A stretch of 64,000 bases of DNA. Origin: Bacteroidales bacterium (GTDB lineage: Bacteria; Bacteroidota; Bacteroidia; Bacteroidales; UBA932). Under the pieces are notes generated by a model. That model saw nothing but the letters and a program-made list of their open reading frames with translations. It searched no databases and was not told where the DNA came from. Shown here piece by piece: positions 41,005 through 49,597 of this stretch; the stretch's first letter is position 1; each line of letters opens with the position of its first letter. The stretch is taken from contig JAEESO010000006.1 in the NCBI GenBank assembly GCA_016286385.1, positions 1 to 64,000 of the forward strand, given 5' to 3'. The translations under genes were made by a program, and so were the position numbers.

Positions 41005-41823
41005 ATGTTTGTGAAACTGAAAAATTGGCTGCGGGAATACCGCCTCTCCCTCAGGATGAAGATGACGCTGTCTTTCAGCGCCATAGCGGTTGTGCTCCTG
41101 ATGTCCAGCGTAATTTCCATACTGGAGTACAGGCACATGTCCAACTATGTTTCCACCATGATCGCCAGCGATATCCGCAATATCCACGTCACCCAGAACA
41201 TGGTTGACGCCGTGGATGCCTACAACCTCAGGATGCTGGCCGTGATTGGAGACGACGGCCTTAATTCCCTGCCAGATTTCAACCGCACGGAGTTCGTGAG
41301 CTACTGTGACTCCCTGCGCCAGTCTTTTGTAGCGGGTCCTCTGGCCGATTCCGTGGTGTACGCATATTCGGCCTATATGCTGGCTTCCCTTGAACTGGAA
41401 GATGTCCTTGAATCCAATTTCATAGACTCCCGGGACTGGTATTTCAACCGCCTGCAGCCCATATTCGGCCGCATGAGGGGGTATCTGGACAAGCTCAGCA
41501 GCGCAATGTACGCGGAGCTCCAGCAGAATTCCTCAGACTTTGACCGCGGCTTCTACCGCAGCATCATTCCCGGCGCCGTGGCCGTTTCCGTGGCCATACT
41601 TCTGGTATTCATGCTGCTGTTCTACATCATGGTTTACTACGTGAGGCCCATTTACGGGATGCGTAACGCCCTGAGGGACTTCCTTCAGTTCCGTCACCGC
41701 TACACCTATGAGTTTGAAAACTCAGACCAGCTTGGCCAGCTCAACGAATCCGTAACCAACCTGACGGAGGAGAACCGTAATCTGAGGCGGCGTATCTCTG
41801 AAATGAAGGAAAACGGCAAATGA
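41005..41823 (+). CDS. Two-helix membrane protein with four-helix-bundle sensor-like domain, no output domain
   Basis: 272 aa. Transmembrane helix near residues 20-37, an extracytoplasmic helical domain of about 140 residues resembling the four-helix bundle of chemoreceptors (MCP_4HB-like), a second transmembrane helix (GAVAVSVAILLVFMLLFYIMVYY), then a HAMP-like segment (VRPIYGMRNALRDFLQF) and a coiled coil (ESVTNLTEENRNLRRRISEMK). No kinase, methyl-accepting or other output domain follows. Its stop overlaps the trkH start (ATGA), so it may sense and tune TrkH; inference from context. Confidence 0.75.
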   Translation: MFVKLKNWLREYRLSLRMKMTLSFSAIAVVLLMSSVISILEYRHMSNYVSTMIASDIRNIHVTQNMVDAVDAYNLRMLAVIGDDGLNSLPDFNRTEFVSYCDSLRQSFVAGPLADSVVYAYSAYMLASLELEDVLESNFIDSRDWYFNRLQPIFGRMRGYLDKLSSAMYAELQQNSSDFDRGFYRSIIPGAVAVSVAILLVFMLLFYIMVYYVRPIYGMRNALRDFLQFRHRYTYEFENSDQLGQLNESVTNLTEENRNLRRRISEMKENGK

Positions 41824-43274
41824 ACCTGAAGGTAATATCCAGGAACGTGGGCATCGCGCTTGTGGTGAGCGCGCTGTTCATGCTGCTGTCCGTGTTCGTG
41901 TCCCTTGCAAACGGGCAGGACAGCGCCCTGGCGCCCCTTCTAATCAGCTTCACCATAACCTTTGCGGTGGGCATTTTCCCTTTCATCTTTGTAAAGAAAA
42001 CCCCTCACATAAGCCTGAAGGACGGCTACTGGATCATCTTCCTGTCCTGGCTCCTGTCATTTGTGTTCGGCTCCCTGCCATATGCCCTGTGGGGCGGCCC
42101 TTTCAACGTTATAAACGCCTGGTTTGAAAGCGTTTCCGGTTTTACAACTACCGGCGCCACCATCCTTGAAGACGTTGAGGCCCTTCCAAAGAGCCTAGTG
42201 TTCTGGAGGGCGTCCACTCATTTTATCGGCGGATTGGGAGTTGTGGTGTTCCTCCTTCTCATTATCCCCAACTCGTCTCCGGTGCGCCTAAGGCTCACCA
42301 ATATGGAACTTTCCTCCCTGTCAAGGGATGACTACAGGACGCGTGTCAACAAGACCGTTTCTATATTTGCGTGGGTGTATATCGGCATATGTGTGGCTGC
42401 ATTCATAGCATATCTCCTTTGCGGGATGTCGGTTTTCGATGCCGTATGCCATGCATTCAGCGTATGTGCCTGCGGCGGTTTTTCTTCAAAGAACCTCTCC
42501 ATCGGGGCCTTCGACTCCACGCTCATATCGGCCGTGACAATAGTTTTCATGTTCCTGGCCTCAATCCACTTTGGAATCATTTACGTGGTCATCGTGACGC
42601 GTTCACTCAAGCCGCTGAGGAATGCTGTCCTGCGCTTTTATGTGACTGGGCTGGTGGTGATTTCCATCGTGGCTTCCATCGGCCTCAAGTACTCAGACCT
42701 TGGGCTTTCCTGGAGCAGGGCTTTCCTTGACGGCACTTTCCATGTGGTGAGTTATGCTTCCACAACTGGTTTTGGCATAAGTGACAACTCCGTGTGGCCA
42801 ATTCTTCCGTGCTTCATGCTCATCCTTGTGAGCCTGGTGTGCGGTTGCGCCGGTTCCACCACCGGCGGCCTCAAGGTAGACCGCGTGATGGTTCTTTTCA
42901 AGGCCGTGCATATGCAGAACCTTAAAACCCTCAATCCTTCCTCTATCTTTGAGGTAAGGATGGGCCGCCGCATTCTCCACGACGAAGATATCTATCCCCA
43001 GGTGCTCTACATAGCCCTTTTCTTCCTCCTCATAGGCTTCTCAACCGTGCTGTGTCTCCTCCTTGGAGACCCTAACAACCACGCGCTTCTGGGGTCACTC
43101 GCAAGCCTTACCAATGTGGGACCTTCGCTTGGGAGCATAGGCTCTATGGGAAACTACAACGCTGAACCATCGGCCCTGAAATTTGTTTTCTCTGCCGATA
43201 TGTTCCTTGGCCGCGTTGAGATCTATCCTGTCCTGGCGGTACTTTCCAGTATTATCAACCCCAAGTCAAAGTGA
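41820..43274 (+). CDS. trkH: TrkH-family potassium/sodium uptake protein
   Basis: 484 aa with about ten membrane helices in the four repeated M1-P-M2 units of the superfamily K+ transporters. Filter glycines are visible in TTTGATIL, CACGGFSS, STTGFGI and NVGPSLGS. TrkH usually needs the cytosolic RCK subunit TrkA; no trkA is nearby, and its operon partner is the HAMP-like membrane protein. The stop overlaps the start of the helicase gene (TGATG). Confidence 0.92.
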   Translation: MNLKVISRNVGIALVVSALFMLLSVFVSLANGQDSALAPLLISFTITFAVGIFPFIFVKKTPHISLKDGYWIIFLSWLLSFVFGSLPYALWGGPFNVINAWFESVSGFTTTGATILEDVEALPKSLVFWRASTHFIGGLGVVVFLLLIIPNSSPVRLRLTNMELSSLSRDDYRTRVNKTVSIFAWVYIGICVAAFIAYLLCGMSVFDAVCHAFSVCACGGFSSKNLSIGAFDSTLISAVTIVFMFLASIHFGIIYVVIVTRSLKPLRNAVLRFYVTGLVVISIVASIGLKYSDLGLSWSRAFLDGTFHVVSYASTTGFGISDNSVWPILPCFMLILVSLVCGCAGSTTGGLKVDRVMVLFKAVHMQNLKTLNPSSIFEVRMGRRILHDEDIYPQVLYIALFFLLIGFSTVLCLLLGDPNNHALLGSLASLTNVGPSLGSIGSMGNYNAEPSALKFVFSADMFLGRVEIYPVLAVLSSIINPKSK

Positions 43275-44698
43275 TGCTCACCAGGGAGGGGTTTCTGAAC
43301 GACGCTTTTCTCCGCTGGTTCCCCTATGAACCAACGCCCTGCCAGTATGCCCTGCTGCAGAAAGTGGCGTCTTTCCTTACGTCGGATGAAGGCGATATCC
43401 TGGTTGTGAACGGTTATGCCGGAACGGGCAAGACCGCAGCACTGGCATCTGTCATCAACGCCATGGCGGAACTTGAGGTGAAGTGCGTTCTCCTGGCTCC
43501 TACAGGCCGATCCGCAAAGGTGCTGTCTTCTTATGCCGGCCGTCCGGCGTCCACCATCCACAAGCATATCTACAGGCAGAAATCCTTTGGAAACGACGGC
43601 TTCGGGCAGTTCTCGCTTATGCCAAACAAGGCAAAGAATACGCTGTTTATTGTGGACGAGGTGTCCCTGATTGGAATTGAGGCAGGGGAGAAGGGGTCTG
43701 CCTTCGGCTCCGGAAATCTGCTGGAAGATCTTGTTGCATTTGTGCGCTCCGGCGTAGACTGCCGCCTCATCCTTGTCGGAGACAATGCCCAGCTGCCGCC
43801 TGTGGGCCTTGACGCATCGCCCGCCCTTAGCCCGGAATACATGTCCGGAATAGGCGGAGTTTCTTTTGCTACGCTCACAACCGTTGTGAGGCAGGGGGAG
43901 GGCTCCGGCATCCTTGTGAACGCAACCCGCCTCAGGGAAAAACTGGCGGAGGGTGAGGACCCCGTGGGCCTTGATGAACTTGGCCTTGTCACAAAGGACT
44001 TCCCGGACATTGAGAGCATAACCGGAAGCGAGCTTCTGGATGCCCTTTCAGACGCCTACGGCAAGTTCGGGGAAGATGAAGTGGCGGTCCTGTGCCGGTC
44101 CAACAAGAGAGCGGTGCGTTACAACGCCGGCATACGCGCCCAGGTGCTGTACCGTGAGGAACAGCTGGTGAGGGGAGATAAGCTCATGGTTGTGAAAAAT
44201 CACTATCTGGAGGGCCTGGAAGGCACGGATTATATAGCAAACGGAGACATAGTGCGCCTAATGAGAATCCGTCATTTCGAGGAGCGTTACGGCCTTCATT
44301 TTGCCGATGCAACCCTTGCGCTTCCGGATTACGGCAACCAGGAAATCACGTCCAAGGTGCTGCTGGATACGCTTTTGTCGGAATCGGCATCCCTTACCTA
44401 TGAGCAGTCCAATGCCCTGTATCAGGGCGTCCTGGCCGATTATTCCCACCTCTCCACCAAAAAGAAACGCTACGACGCTGTGCGGGAAGACCCCTACTAC
44501 AACGCCATCCAGCTTAAATATGCCAGCGCAATCACGTGTCACAAGGCCCAGGGCGGGCAGTGGCAGTGCGTGTTTGTGGATAATCCCATTTGGCAGGATT
44601 TCCTTACGGCCGATGACATCAAGTGGCTCTACACGGCCTTCACCCGCGCCGTGGACAAACTCTATCTTGTGAATTTCCCGTCCTCGCTCTTCAGGTAG
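43274..44698 (+). CDS. RecD-like superfamily 1B DNA helicase
   Basis: 474 aa. A short N-terminal segment leads into helicase motif I NGYAGTGKTAAL near residue 47-55, motif Ia LLAPTGRSAKVL, motif II FIVDEVSLI, motif III LVGDNAQLPPVG, and the C-terminal RecD/UvrD-like motif ITCHKAQGGQW with the final TAFTRAVDKLYLV. This is the small stand-alone RecD-like ATPase/exodeoxyribonuclease V group frequent in Bacteroidota. ATG 43274 overlaps the trkH stop. The last 37 bp overlap the convergent S9 peptidase gene. Confidence 0.87.
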   Translation: MLTREGFLNDAFLRWFPYEPTPCQYALLQKVASFLTSDEGDILVVNGYAGTGKTAALASVINAMAELEVKCVLLAPTGRSAKVLSSYAGRPASTIHKHIYRQKSFGNDGFGQFSLMPNKAKNTLFIVDEVSLIGIEAGEKGSAFGSGNLLEDLVAFVRSGVDCRLILVGDNAQLPPVGLDASPALSPEYMSGIGGVSFATLTTVVRQGEGSGILVNATRLREKLAEGEDPVGLDELGLVTKDFPDIESITGSELLDALSDAYGKFGEDEVAVLCRSNKRAVRYNAGIRAQVLYREEQLVRGDKLMVVKNHYLEGLEGTDYIANGDIVRLMRIRHFEERYGLHFADATLALPDYGNQEITSKVLLDTLLSESASLTYEQSNALYQGVLADYSHLSTKKKRYDAVREDPYYNAIQLKYASAITCHKAQGGQWQCVFVDNPIWQDFLTADDIKWLYTAFTRAVDKLYLVNFPSSLFR

Positions 44699-46503
44699 CG
44701 CAGCCAGAACTCCCGGCTGGCCTTTGTATCATGAGCGCCCTGGTAGCCCCGGTAGCCGTGCATTCCGTCAGGGTAAATCATGAATTCAAAGGCCGATCCC
44801 TGCCTCTGGAGTACGTCCATCAGTTGGAGGGTGTTCTGGAAATGGACGTTATCGTCGCCGGTGCCGTGGGTGAGTTTAAGCATCACTTTATCTGAGCCGT
44901 ACTCCCCGGGATAGTCCTTCACACGGCGTATTACGGCAGTGTCATTATAGCCGTCCGGGTTGTCCTGAGGGGTGGACATGAAGCGCTCCGTGTAGTGAGT
45001 GTCGTAGAGAGTCCAGTCATAGACTCCGCCCCCCGCAATGCCGTAAGGATAGTACTCGGAGGCAGTTGTCACAAGGAGCGTTGTCATTGTGCCACCAAAG
45101 CTGAAGCCTTCCACGCCAATTTTATCGGCCTTCACGTAGGGGAGGCTGCGAAGCCATTTGGCCCATTCCACAAAGTCATCCACTTCCACCGTTCCAAGGT
45201 GTTTGTAGATTGCGTCAAGGCCCTCACGGCCGTTGTGCCCTGCGGCGCGGCAGTCTGCGATCAGTTCAATTATACCGTTTTCACGGAACCACTGGTAACG
45301 GGAGGGATTTATCCAGCGGTCATGGACCATAGGTGAATCCGGGCCGCCGTAGATGTCCACGTGGACGGGGTATTTCTTTTCAGGGTCAAAGCCCTCCGGG
45401 TAAATGATCACACCGGGGAGTTCCAGGCCGTCCACGGTTATGCTTACAAGTTCTCCAGAGCCTTCTGCCGCGGTTTCCTCTCCTCCTTCCAGGACCTTGT
45501 ACTTGCCTTTGAGGTCATATTCCCTTTGCTGCCATGGCGTTTTGAGGTTGGATTCCATGGTTTTGAAGTGCTTGCCGTCTTCCGTGAATTCTGCCGCCAA
45601 AACGTTCATGGAAAGGTCTGAAAGGGGTGTAATCTTTCCCTTCTTTGTAACTTTGTACACGTTTTTCCTTACGTGGGAATCACGCTCTGCAATGAAGTAA
45701 ACTGTGCCGTTTTTATCGGCCTTAAGAAGCTGGATTCTCCAGTTGGGGCCGTCTGTAAGGCGTTTGAGGGTGAGGCCGTCGTAGCTGAGAAAGTAAATCT
45801 GCTGCCAGCCTGTCTCAAAGCTTCGGACCATGTACAGGCCTTTTTCCGTGAACAGCATGCCCTCAATCCAGTCCAGCCAGGTGGGGACCTGTTCATGGTA
45901 GATCTGCCTCTTGCTGCCGTCCTGAGCCTTTACCGCGTAAAGGTCAAGGGTGTTCTGGATGCGGGGCTCGCGGGAAACATAGAGGGTCTTACTGTCTGCC
46001 CCCCAGAACGGCGTCCCAAAGTACTGGTCCTCCTTCTCGTCAAAATCGGCCCAGACTATGCCGGCGTCTTCCACGCTTGCAAAGCCTATACGTACCTCAG
46101 GGTTGCGCTCCCCGGCCTTGGGATAGTGAGTGCGGCGGAGGGTTCCGTCCTGTCCGAAGGGCGAATAAATGGGAAACATGGGCACCAGGGTGTCGTCAAA
46201 GCGGTAGAACGCTATGGTTTTGGAATCAGGGCTCCACCAGAAGGCGCGGTATTTTGAAGGACGTCCAAAGATCTCCTCATAATACACCCAGCTGGCGTAT
46301 CCGTTCATTATGGTCTCCGTTCCGTCGCTGGTAAGACGTGTTTCCTCTCCGGATGCCACGTTCTTTACCCAGAGGTCATTGTCGCGGGTAAATGCAACGA
46401 AAGTGGAGTCCGGGCTGAAAGTGGGGTTCAGGTCTTCAGCGGCGGCTGTTATGGCGGTCAATGCCCCCATTATGGCCGATATCAGTAATAGTTTCATCTT
46501 CAT
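44662..46503 (-). CDS. S9-family dipeptidyl-peptidase (DPP IV-like), exported, second copy
   Basis: 613 aa. Signal peptide at the N-terminus (KMKLLLISAIMGALTAITAAA), propeller region with DPP IV-type segments (SWVYYEEIFGRPSKYRAFWWSPDS), then the catalytic domain: GFSFGGTMT near residue 466 (Ser), GTGDDNVHFQ near 549 (Asp), DGMHGYRG near 581 (His). The EEIFGR glutamates fit the DPP IV N-terminus-binding motif, so this copy is the better DPP IV candidate. The propeller is somewhat short (typical length about 720). It overlaps the convergent helicase gene by 37 bp. Confidence 0.9.
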   Translation of the reverse strand: MKMKLLLISAIMGALTAITAAAEDLNPTFSPDSTFVAFTRDNDLWVKNVASGEETRLTSDGTETIMNGYASWVYYEEIFGRPSKYRAFWWSPDSKTIAFYRFDDTLVPMFPIYSPFGQDGTLRRTHYPKAGERNPEVRIGFASVEDAGIVWADFDEKEDQYFGTPFWGADSKTLYVSREPRIQNTLDLYAVKAQDGSKRQIYHEQVPTWLDWIEGMLFTEKGLYMVRSFETGWQQIYFLSYDGLTLKRLTDGPNWRIQLLKADKNGTVYFIAERDSHVRKNVYKVTKKGKITPLSDLSMNVLAAEFTEDGKHFKTMESNLKTPWQQREYDLKGKYKVLEGGEETAAEGSGELVSITVDGLELPGVIIYPEGFDPEKKYPVHVDIYGGPDSPMVHDRWINPSRYQWFRENGIIELIADCRAAGHNGREGLDAIYKHLGTVEVDDFVEWAKWLRSLPYVKADKIGVEGFSFGGTMTTLLVTTASEYYPYGIAGGGVYDWTLYDTHYTERFMSTPQDNPDGYNDTAVIRRVKDYPGEYGSDKVMLKLTHGTGDDNVHFQNTLQLMDVLQRQGSAFEFMIYPDGMHGYRGYQGAHDTKASREFWLRYLKSEDGKFTR

Positions 46504-46529
46504 AGCCGTAAAGATAAGCAATAATTTTG

Positions 46530-46537
46530 TATTTTTG
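46530..46537 (+). promoter_or_regulatory. -7 box of the HsdR-N/cca/xerC/holA operon
   Basis: TATTTTTG, four bases before ATG 46542. It implies leaderless transcription and rules out a TTG start at 46527, which would lie upstream of the box. A leftward TATCTTTA at 46517-46510 faces the S9 gene. Confidence 0.45.
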
Positions 46538-46541
46538 CAGT

Positions 46542-46943
46542 ATGCAAAGCGACTACATATGGGACCCGCTGCGGCGCAAGAGCGTACGCAATACGCCGGA
46601 GGAGGCCGTGAGGCAGTGGTTCATCTCCGTGCTGCATGAGGGCATGGGGGTGCCGGAGCACATGATGGGCTCTGAAGTTGCTTTCAGGCATGGCGCCAAG
46701 GATTACAGGGCCGATATAATTGTCTACGACCGAAGCGCCAGGCCCATAATGATAGTGGAGTGCAAAAGGCCTCAGGTGGAGCTTAGCCAGGAAGTTGTGG
46801 ACCAGGCCATACGCTATAACAATGAGCTTGACGTGAAGTACGTTGTAATTACAAACGGAGAGAAAACCTTCATGTTCAAGCGCGTGATGGGCGGCTGGGA
46901 ATTCATGCAGAAGGCCCCCAGGTGGGAGGATATGCTTCAATGA
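46542..46943 (+). CDS. Stand-alone HsdR-N-like PD-(D/E)XK domain protein
   Basis: 133 aa. Matches the type I restriction HsdR N-terminal nuclease fold (HSDR_N_2): core YRADIIVYDRSARPIMIVECKRP gives the D-(x)n-ECK catalytic residues, followed by VVDQAIRYNNELDVKYVVITNG. No helicase or methylase partner is present. It is the first gene of a housekeeping operon (cca, xerC, hpf, holA), a context known for this small protein in Bacteroidota, and suggests a role in DNA repair or replication instead of restriction. Confidence 0.82.
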   Translation: MQSDYIWDPLRRKSVRNTPEEAVRQWFISVLHEGMGVPEHMMGSEVAFRHGAKDYRADIIVYDRSARPIMIVECKRPQVELSQEVVDQAIRYNNELDVKYVVITNGEKTFMFKRVMGGWEFMQKAPRWEDMLQ

Positions 46944-48373
46944 CAAAGACTGAAGGGTATTTAGATCACGCCATATTCAAGTTGGTGAGTAATACGGCCA
47001 GGGAACTGGGCGTAAGGGCCTTTGTGATTGGCGGCTATGTCCGTGACTGCTTCCTTGGCATCCCCAATGACGATATAGACATAGTGGTGGAGGGCTCAGG
47101 GATAGCCCTTGCCGAGGCAGTTGCCGCAAAGTGCGGAGCAAAGGTGTCCGTTTTCCGGAACTTTGGCACCGCCATGCTAAAGTATAAAGGTATAGAGGTG
47201 GAATTTGTGGGCGCCCGCAGGGAATCCTATGACCGCAATTCCAGAAAACCCGTAGTTGAGGACGGTACCCTTGAGGAAGATCAGCTCCGGCGTGATTTCA
47301 CCATAAACGCCATGGCGTTTTCCCTCCAGGAAGATGACTTTGGCGCCCTCGTAGACCCTTTCCACGGCATCAAGGACCTTGCCGATGGAATCATCCGCAC
47401 TCCGCTGGATCCTGAGCAGACGTACTCAGATGATCCCCTCCGTATGCTCCGCGCCATCCGCTTTGCCACAAGGCTGGGCTTCACCATTGTCCCGGAATCC
47501 CTGGACGCAATGAGAAGGATGGCCGGCCGCCTTAAAATCCTTTCCCGTGAGAGGATAGTTGAGGAACTGGACAAGATGCTCCTCACAAATAAGCCCTCCA
47601 GGGCATTCCGCCTTATGGATGAGACGGGGCTTCTGGAGCAGTTCTTCCCGGAACTTGTGCGCCTGAAAGGTACGGAAACAGTAGACGGCAAAGGCCATAA
47701 GGAGAACTTCTCCCACACCCTTGAGGTGCTGGATAACGTTGTCCTGTTTGAGAAGGAAGAAGGCCGTGAACCCAATCTGTGGCTTCACTGGGCTGCGCTT
47801 CTCCACGATATCGGCAAACCCGTCAGCAAGCGTTTCGTCCCCGGCCAGGGCTGGACATTCCACGGTCATGAGGTGGTTGGTGCCCGCATGGTGCCCCAGA
47901 TTTTCAAGTCTCTCAAGATGCCCCTCAATGAGAAGATGAAATACGTCCAGAAGCTTGTGGGGCTGCATTTAAGGCCCATCGCCCTTGTAGACGACGGGGT
48001 GACCGACAGCGCCGTCAGGCGGCTTCTTTTTGACGCCGGTGAGGACATAGATGACCTCATGATCCTTTGCAATGCCGATATAACCTCCAAGAACCCCTCA
48101 AAGGTGGCCCGTCTTCGCCGGAACTTCGAGCTTGTCAAGGAGAAGATGGCGGAGGTAGAGGCCAAGGATGAGATCCGCAACTGGAAGAACCCCATCAGCG
48201 GGGACTATATAATGGAACTCTTCGGCATAGAGCCGTGCAATACTATCGGCCAGCTTAAGGAAATGGTTAAGGAAGCCATCCTTGACGGGGTTATCCCCAA
48301 CACTTTTGAGGATGCCGATGCCTTCATGCGCGCCCGCGCCGCGGAACTGGGACTTTTCCCGCATCATGATTGA
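46940..48373 (+). CDS. cca: CCA tRNA nucleotidyltransferase with HD domain
   Basis: 477 aa. The polymerase-beta-type head domain shows FVIGGYVRDCFLG and NDDIDIVVEG (two metal Asp), then EEDQLRRDFTINAMAF and the RNA-binding domain YSDDPLRMLRAIRFATRLGF. An HD phosphohydrolase domain follows (HTLEVLDNV, LLHDIGKP near residue 287). It adds or repairs the CCA end of tRNAs, which matters here because the tRNA-Val gene lacks encoded CCA. ATGA overlap with the upstream gene, 8-bp overlap with xerC. Confidence 0.9.
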   Translation: MTKTEGYLDHAIFKLVSNTARELGVRAFVIGGYVRDCFLGIPNDDIDIVVEGSGIALAEAVAAKCGAKVSVFRNFGTAMLKYKGIEVEFVGARRESYDRNSRKPVVEDGTLEEDQLRRDFTINAMAFSLQEDDFGALVDPFHGIKDLADGIIRTPLDPEQTYSDDPLRMLRAIRFATRLGFTIVPESLDAMRRMAGRLKILSRERIVEELDKMLLTNKPSRAFRLMDETGLLEQFFPELVRLKGTETVDGKGHKENFSHTLEVLDNVVLFEKEEGREPNLWLHWAALLHDIGKPVSKRFVPGQGWTFHGHEVVGARMVPQIFKSLKMPLNEKMKYVQKLVGLHLRPIALVDDGVTDSAVRRLLFDAGEDIDDLMILCNADITSKNPSKVARLRRNFELVKEKMAEVEAKDEIRNWKNPISGDYIMELFGIEPCNTIGQLKEMVKEAILDGVIPNTFEDADAFMRARAAELGLFPHHD

Positions 48374-49313
48374 CAGGTACATAGCCTATATCCGTGACGT
48401 CCGGAGATACTCTCCCCGGACGCAGGCTCTATATGCCGATGCCCTTACGTCATTCAGTGAATGGTGTGGGGGAGAGCCGGATCTCATTCCGTCAAGGATA
48501 AGGGAATACGAAGCCCATCTCATCGGCTCCGGGTACAAGCCCCGGACGGTGCATCTTCACCTAAGTGCCCTCAGCGGGTACTGCAATTATCTTATAAAGG
48601 AAGGAAAGATGACCTCCAACCCGGTGAGGGGAGTGAAGCGTCCTAAGATGGAAAAACGCCTTCCGGAGTACTACAGGGAGAGTTCCATGGATGAGTATCT
48701 GAAGGAATCGGCCCATGCGGCAGGGAAAGAGGAACTCACTCTTCTTGAGAGCCTGAAGCCGGATGAACCCCTTTTTTCCGAGCTTTACAGAAGGCGCCTC
48801 AGAAGGCTCATCATAAGCATCCTTTACAGCACCGGAATCCGCCGCGCGGAGCTTCTTTCCCTCACGGTAGGCAGCGTGGATTTTTCCCGCGGCACACTTC
48901 GCGTAGTTGGAAAAGGAGATAAAATGAGAGAAATTCCTCTCATTCCTTCATTAACTCAGGAAATTTCACTATATTTGAAAGCAGCAAGCATGACTGAAGC
49001 GTCCCGTACGCCCCGTGATCCACTGCTTGTGACGGAAAAGGGTACCCCCCTTTATCCGGAATACGTGGACAGGGCGGTCAAAAAGGAACTGGACGGCTAC
49101 GGCATCACAGGGAGGAAATCCCCCCACGTGTTAAGGCATTCGCTGGCAACGGCCCTGTTGCAGGAAGGCGCAGACCTTAACGCAATCAAAGAGATGCTGG
49201 GCCACGCAAACCTTGCCGCCACGGAGGTTTACACCCACAATTCAGTCGCAAGGCTCAAACAACAATACTTAAACGCCCATCCAAGGGCAAAAAACTCAGG
49301 TAAAAATGATTAA
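48366..49313 (+). CDS. xerC: Tyrosine recombinase XerC/XerD-like
   Basis: 315 aa. N-terminal SAM-like core-binding domain (RYSPRTQALYADALTSF) and catalytic domain with STGIRRAELL (Arg near 158), VVGKGDKMREIPL (Lys), HVLRHSLAT (His-x-x-Arg, near 254-257), GHANLAATEVYTH (His and nucleophile Tyr near 288). Length and housekeeping context favour the chromosome-dimer XerC role over an integrase. Overlaps cca by 8 bases and hpf by 8 bases. Confidence 0.88.
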   Translation: MIDRYIAYIRDVRRYSPRTQALYADALTSFSEWCGGEPDLIPSRIREYEAHLIGSGYKPRTVHLHLSALSGYCNYLIKEGKMTSNPVRGVKRPKMEKRLPEYYRESSMDEYLKESAHAAGKEELTLLESLKPDEPLFSELYRRRLRRLIISILYSTGIRRAELLSLTVGSVDFSRGTLRVVGKGDKMREIPLIPSLTQEISLYLKAASMTEASRTPRDPLLVTEKGTPLYPEYVDRAVKKELDGYGITGRKSPHVLRHSLATALLQEGADLNAIKEMLGHANLAATEVYTHNSVARLKQQYLNAHPRAKNSGKND

Positions 49314-49596
49314 CGTTAAGTCCCTCAAGTTCGACGCAGACGAGAAGCTGCTGGACTACATCCAGAAGAAAGTTGGTAAAGTAGAGAAATTCTTCGACAA
49401 TCTAGGAGACATTGACGTCACCCTTTCCCTCCTTCCGGACGCAGAAAACAAGTGCGTAAAGCTCCAGACCCGCATCCCCGGTGAGGATCTCCTTATTGAA
49501 CGCAATGCCCGTACCTTCGAAGAGGCCGTAACAGACGCCGCAGATGCCCTCAAGGAGCGTATCGTACGCGCCAAGGAAAAGAAATTCTCCAAATAA
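49306..49596 (+). CDS. hpf: Ribosome hibernation-promoting factor (HPF/YfiA family)
   Basis: 96 aa, the short HPF form. It binds the decoding region of the 30S subunit in stationary phase. Typical parts: KFDADEKLLDYIQKKVGKVEKF, CVKLQTRIPGEDLLIERNARTFEEAV and DALKERIVRAKEK. Overlaps the xerC gene by 8 bp; holA follows 1 base after its stop. Confidence 0.88.
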   Translation: MINVKSLKFDADEKLLDYIQKKVGKVEKFFDNLGDIDVTLSLLPDAENKCVKLQTRIPGEDLLIERNARTFEEAVTDAADALKERIVRAKEKKFSK

Positions 49597-49597
49597 C

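Noticed and set aside
46542..46943. Type I restriction system
   Set aside because: Only the small N-terminal nuclease domain is present, with no HsdM, HsdS or helicase domain.
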